Assembly: GCA_900762015.1 (NCBI GenBank)
Contig: CAAFEX010000115.1
Location: forward strand, 1 to 22,468
From: an uncultured Collinsella sp.
GTDB taxonomy: Bacteria > Actinomycetota > Coriobacteriia > Coriobacteriales > Coriobacteriaceae
Length of the DNA stretch: 22,468 nucleotides
Direction: 5' to 3'
The notes below the pieces were generated by a model. The model ran no database searches. It saw only the letters and a list, made by a program, of their open reading frames with translations, and had not been told where the DNA came from. Below, piece by piece: positions 21,104 to 22,468 of this stretch. A program made the position numbers and the translations under genes. Position 1 is the first letter of the stretch. Each line of letters starts with the position of its first letter.

Positions 21104-21661
21104 TTAGCGGCCCAGCATCCTAAAGAACCGCTCCTCGAGCGCGGAATCGGTCTCGAAGACGCCGCGGCGAGCGAGCGTCACGGTCTTGGTGCCGGGCTTC
21201 TGCACGCCGCGCATGGTCATGCACATATGCTCAGCCTCCATGAGCACAATCGCTCCCTGGGGAGCGAGATAATCCATGAGAGCATCGGCAACCTGCGCAC
21301 ACAGCTGCTCCTGCAGCTGCAGACGACGGGCATAAACCTCAACCGTGCGGGCGAGCTTGGAAAGCCCAGCAACCCGACCGTTAGGGATATAACCAATGGC
21401 GGCCTTGCCATAAAACGGCAACAGATGATGTTCACACAGCGAGTAAAACGTGATGTCGCGCTCGATAACCAAGTCGTTCGAGGCGACGGCAAAGGTTTTG
21501 GACAGGTGCTCTTCGGCACTCTGGTCCATACCGCCGGCGATCTCACCATACATACGGGCAACGCGCGCCGGGGTCTCCAGCAGGCCCTCACGAGTTGGGT
21601 CCTCGCCTATGCCCTCAAGCAACAGCTTAATGGCGGCCTCGACTTTTTCCTGATCGACCAT
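21104..21661 (-). CDS. folE: GTP cyclohydrolase I
   Basis: This 185-residue enzyme converts GTP to 7,8-dihydroneopterin triphosphate, the first step of folate synthesis. Zinc ligands are Cys76 (SLCEHHLLPFYG, with His79) and Cys147 (EAEHMCMTMRGV). Other family motifs are EDPTREGLLETPARVARMY and GYIPNGRVAGLSKLARTVE. The length equals that of typical bacterial FolE. The ATG at 21661 has GTGAGG 5 nt upstream. A GTG at 21724 in the same frame has no SD. The gene lies 66 bp after nrdG on the same strand and 2 bp before the HD gene, so it may be transcribed with both. Confidence 0.95.
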   Translation of the reverse strand: MVDQEKVEAAIKLLLEGIGEDPTREGLLETPARVARMYGEIAGGMDQSAEEHLSKTFAVASNDLVIERDITFYSLCEHHLLPFYGKAAIGYIPNGRVAGLSKLARTVEVYARRLQLQEQLCAQVADALMDYLAPQGAIVLMEAEHMCMTMRGVQKPGTKTVTLARRGVFETDSALEERFFRMLGR

Positions 21662-21727
21662 CTGGGCCTCACTTTTCCGATTTTGCGTTCGCGCTATGGT
21701 ACCACGCTCTTCGGCATCGACCACAAG

Positions 21728-22309
21728 CTACATAGTATGGGTCGAATAGACCGGATCATCACGCCAAAGTTCAACCGCATCACAAAGCGCAACGCCCTCG
21801 CGCTCAGCACGGTCGCGCGTAGCGTTCATATCGATCACACGCTGGTTACTCGAGCCCCTAAAGCGCAATGAGATATCGTACAGATCCTGAACAAACGGGC
21901 CATCCACCAACATATCGAGGCAGGCAAGGATACGGTCCGTGACCTCGGTATGGTGACGACCACCTGGCATAAGCTCCTCGAGCACGTCGCCGGTAAAACA
22001 CCAAATGGTCTTCCCCGAATCCACAGGATAAGTGGCACGAACACGCTCAATGAAATCAACGAGCCCCGTCTGGTTCTCGGGTTCCATAGGCTCCCCGCCC
22101 AGAATCGTCAGGCCGTCAATAAAGGGATGATCGAGGCTCTCGATAATCTTGTCCTCGACGGCACGATCGAACGGCTCGCCCGCAGCAAAGTCCCACGCAA
22201 CAGAGTTAAAGCAATTCTTGCACCCACGACGGCACCCACTCACAAACAGAGAAGTACGAACGCCTTCCCCATCAGCAATATCGAAATACTTAATGTTCGC
22301 GTAGTTCAT
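21728..22309 (-). CDS. nrdG: Anaerobic ribonucleoside-triphosphate reductase activating protein
   Basis: This 193-residue radical-SAM activase creates the glycyl radical on the anaerobic ribonucleotide reductase NrdD. The CxxxCxxC cluster motif (CRRGCKNC, Cys26/30/33) and the SAM-binding GGEP (LTILGGEPMEPEN) are present. The N-terminal MNYANIKYFDIADGEGVR is typical of NrdG. The ATG at 22309 has GGGAGAG 6-8 nt upstream. The frame stays open upstream across a palindromic repeat, and that part is not conserved. The nrdD gene is not inside the window; it would be expected beyond the right edge on the minus strand. Confidence 0.94.
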   Translation of the reverse strand: MNYANIKYFDIADGEGVRTSLFVSGCRRGCKNCFNSVAWDFAAGEPFDRAVEDKIIESLDHPFIDGLTILGGEPMEPENQTGLVDFIERVRATYPVDSGKTIWCFTGDVLEELMPGGRHHTEVTDRILACLDMLVDGPFVQDLYDISLRFRGSSNQRVIDMNATRDRAEREGVALCDAVELWRDDPVYSTHTM

Positions 22310-22324
22310 AAGCAACTCTCCCGG

Positions 22325-22408
22325 GAGGCCGGGACATATCATCCCGTCCTCAAACATTCTCGGCCTTCGGCCTGCGAAACTGCGGGCGGGACGATATGTC
22401 CCGGCCTC
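22325..22408. repeat. 84-bp palindromic repeat upstream of nrdG
   Basis: The 22-bp arms (22325-22346 and 22387-22408) match at 21 of 22 positions and share the core GGCCGGGACATATC. The 40-nt centre carries a small GGCC-TTC-GGCC hairpin. It lies 16 bp before nrdG and has no T tract. It is different in sequence from the repeats at 5638 and 6824. Confidence 0.82.
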
Positions 22409-22468
22409 ATGCAAAGGGTAACTCAATGAACGAAGCGAACATCGAGCATAGGGTTCGAGATCCAATAA
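22409..22468. other. Right window edge, no supported gene
   Basis: The last 60 bp hold no gene I can support. On the minus strand one frame reads NPMLDVRFVH then stop at 22425-22423 and could be the end of an upstream gene, but this cannot be confirmed. Confidence 0.25.

Noticed and set aside
1..22468. CRISPR array, tRNA/rRNA, prophage or defence island
   Set aside because: No regularly spaced direct repeats, no tRNA-like or rRNA sequence seen, and no phage structural or nuclease-type defence genes.

Overview
The window looks like a chromosomal segment of a high-GC, monoderm, anaerobic actinobacterium, most likely a gut Coriobacteriia member close to Collinsella. This rests on GC-rich codon usage, lipobox and Sec-type exported proteins without outer-membrane genes, several GTG/TTG starts with strong Shine-Dalgarno (SD) sequences, and anaerobe-type enzymes (a ferredoxin-type aldo/keto reductase and an anaerobic ribonucleotide reductase activase). 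The genus is an inference from general gestalt; no rRNA or other marker gene is present.

Layout. 1-1453: a complete IS3-family (IS150-like) insertion sequence with both inverted-repeat ends, a programmed -1 frameshift site and an intact DD35E triad. 1502-4605 (minus): polar amino-acid ABC importer operon, ordered binding lipoprotein, then permease, then ATPase. 4753-8092 (minus): endonuclease IV, a Gfo/Idh/MocA oxidoreductase and an Fe-S aldo/keto reductase, with two 85-bp palindromic repeats in the gaps. 8418-9332 (plus): PanE/ApbA-like reductase. 9442-10612 (minus): a small membrane protein and a secreted coiled-coil protein. 10925-12235 (minus): O-acetylhomoserine sulfhydrylase (metY), with a 17-codon leader peptide and a promoter, divergent from a LysR-type regulator (12509-13411). 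13511-16031 (plus): RNase H, a second Gfo/Idh/MocA enzyme, acylphosphatase and a PerR-type Fur regulator. 16109-18000 (minus): HAD phosphatase, then a two-gene unit encoding a SlyD/FKBP-type isomerase and a UreE-like protein. 18121-19985 (plus): M19 dipeptidase and a YgjP-type metallopeptidase. 19992-22309 (minus): nrdG, folE, an HD-domain hydrolase and folB.

How the genes work together. Most genes are housekeeping or metabolic. The folE-HD-folB run is a partial folate pathway in which the HD protein sits where the dihydroneopterin triphosphate dephosphorylation step is often unassigned. The metY region carries several layers of possible sulfur-amino-acid control: a LysR operator centred near -66, a -35/-10 promoter, and a leader ORF with two Cys codons followed by an RNA hairpin. 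The slyD-ureE pair is odd because no urease genes are visible. No CRISPR array, tRNA, rRNA, prophage or recognisable defence system was seen. The least explained signals are the metY leader, the orphan ureE/slyD pair, and three families of long palindromic repeats, two of which form the stop codons of adjacent genes.
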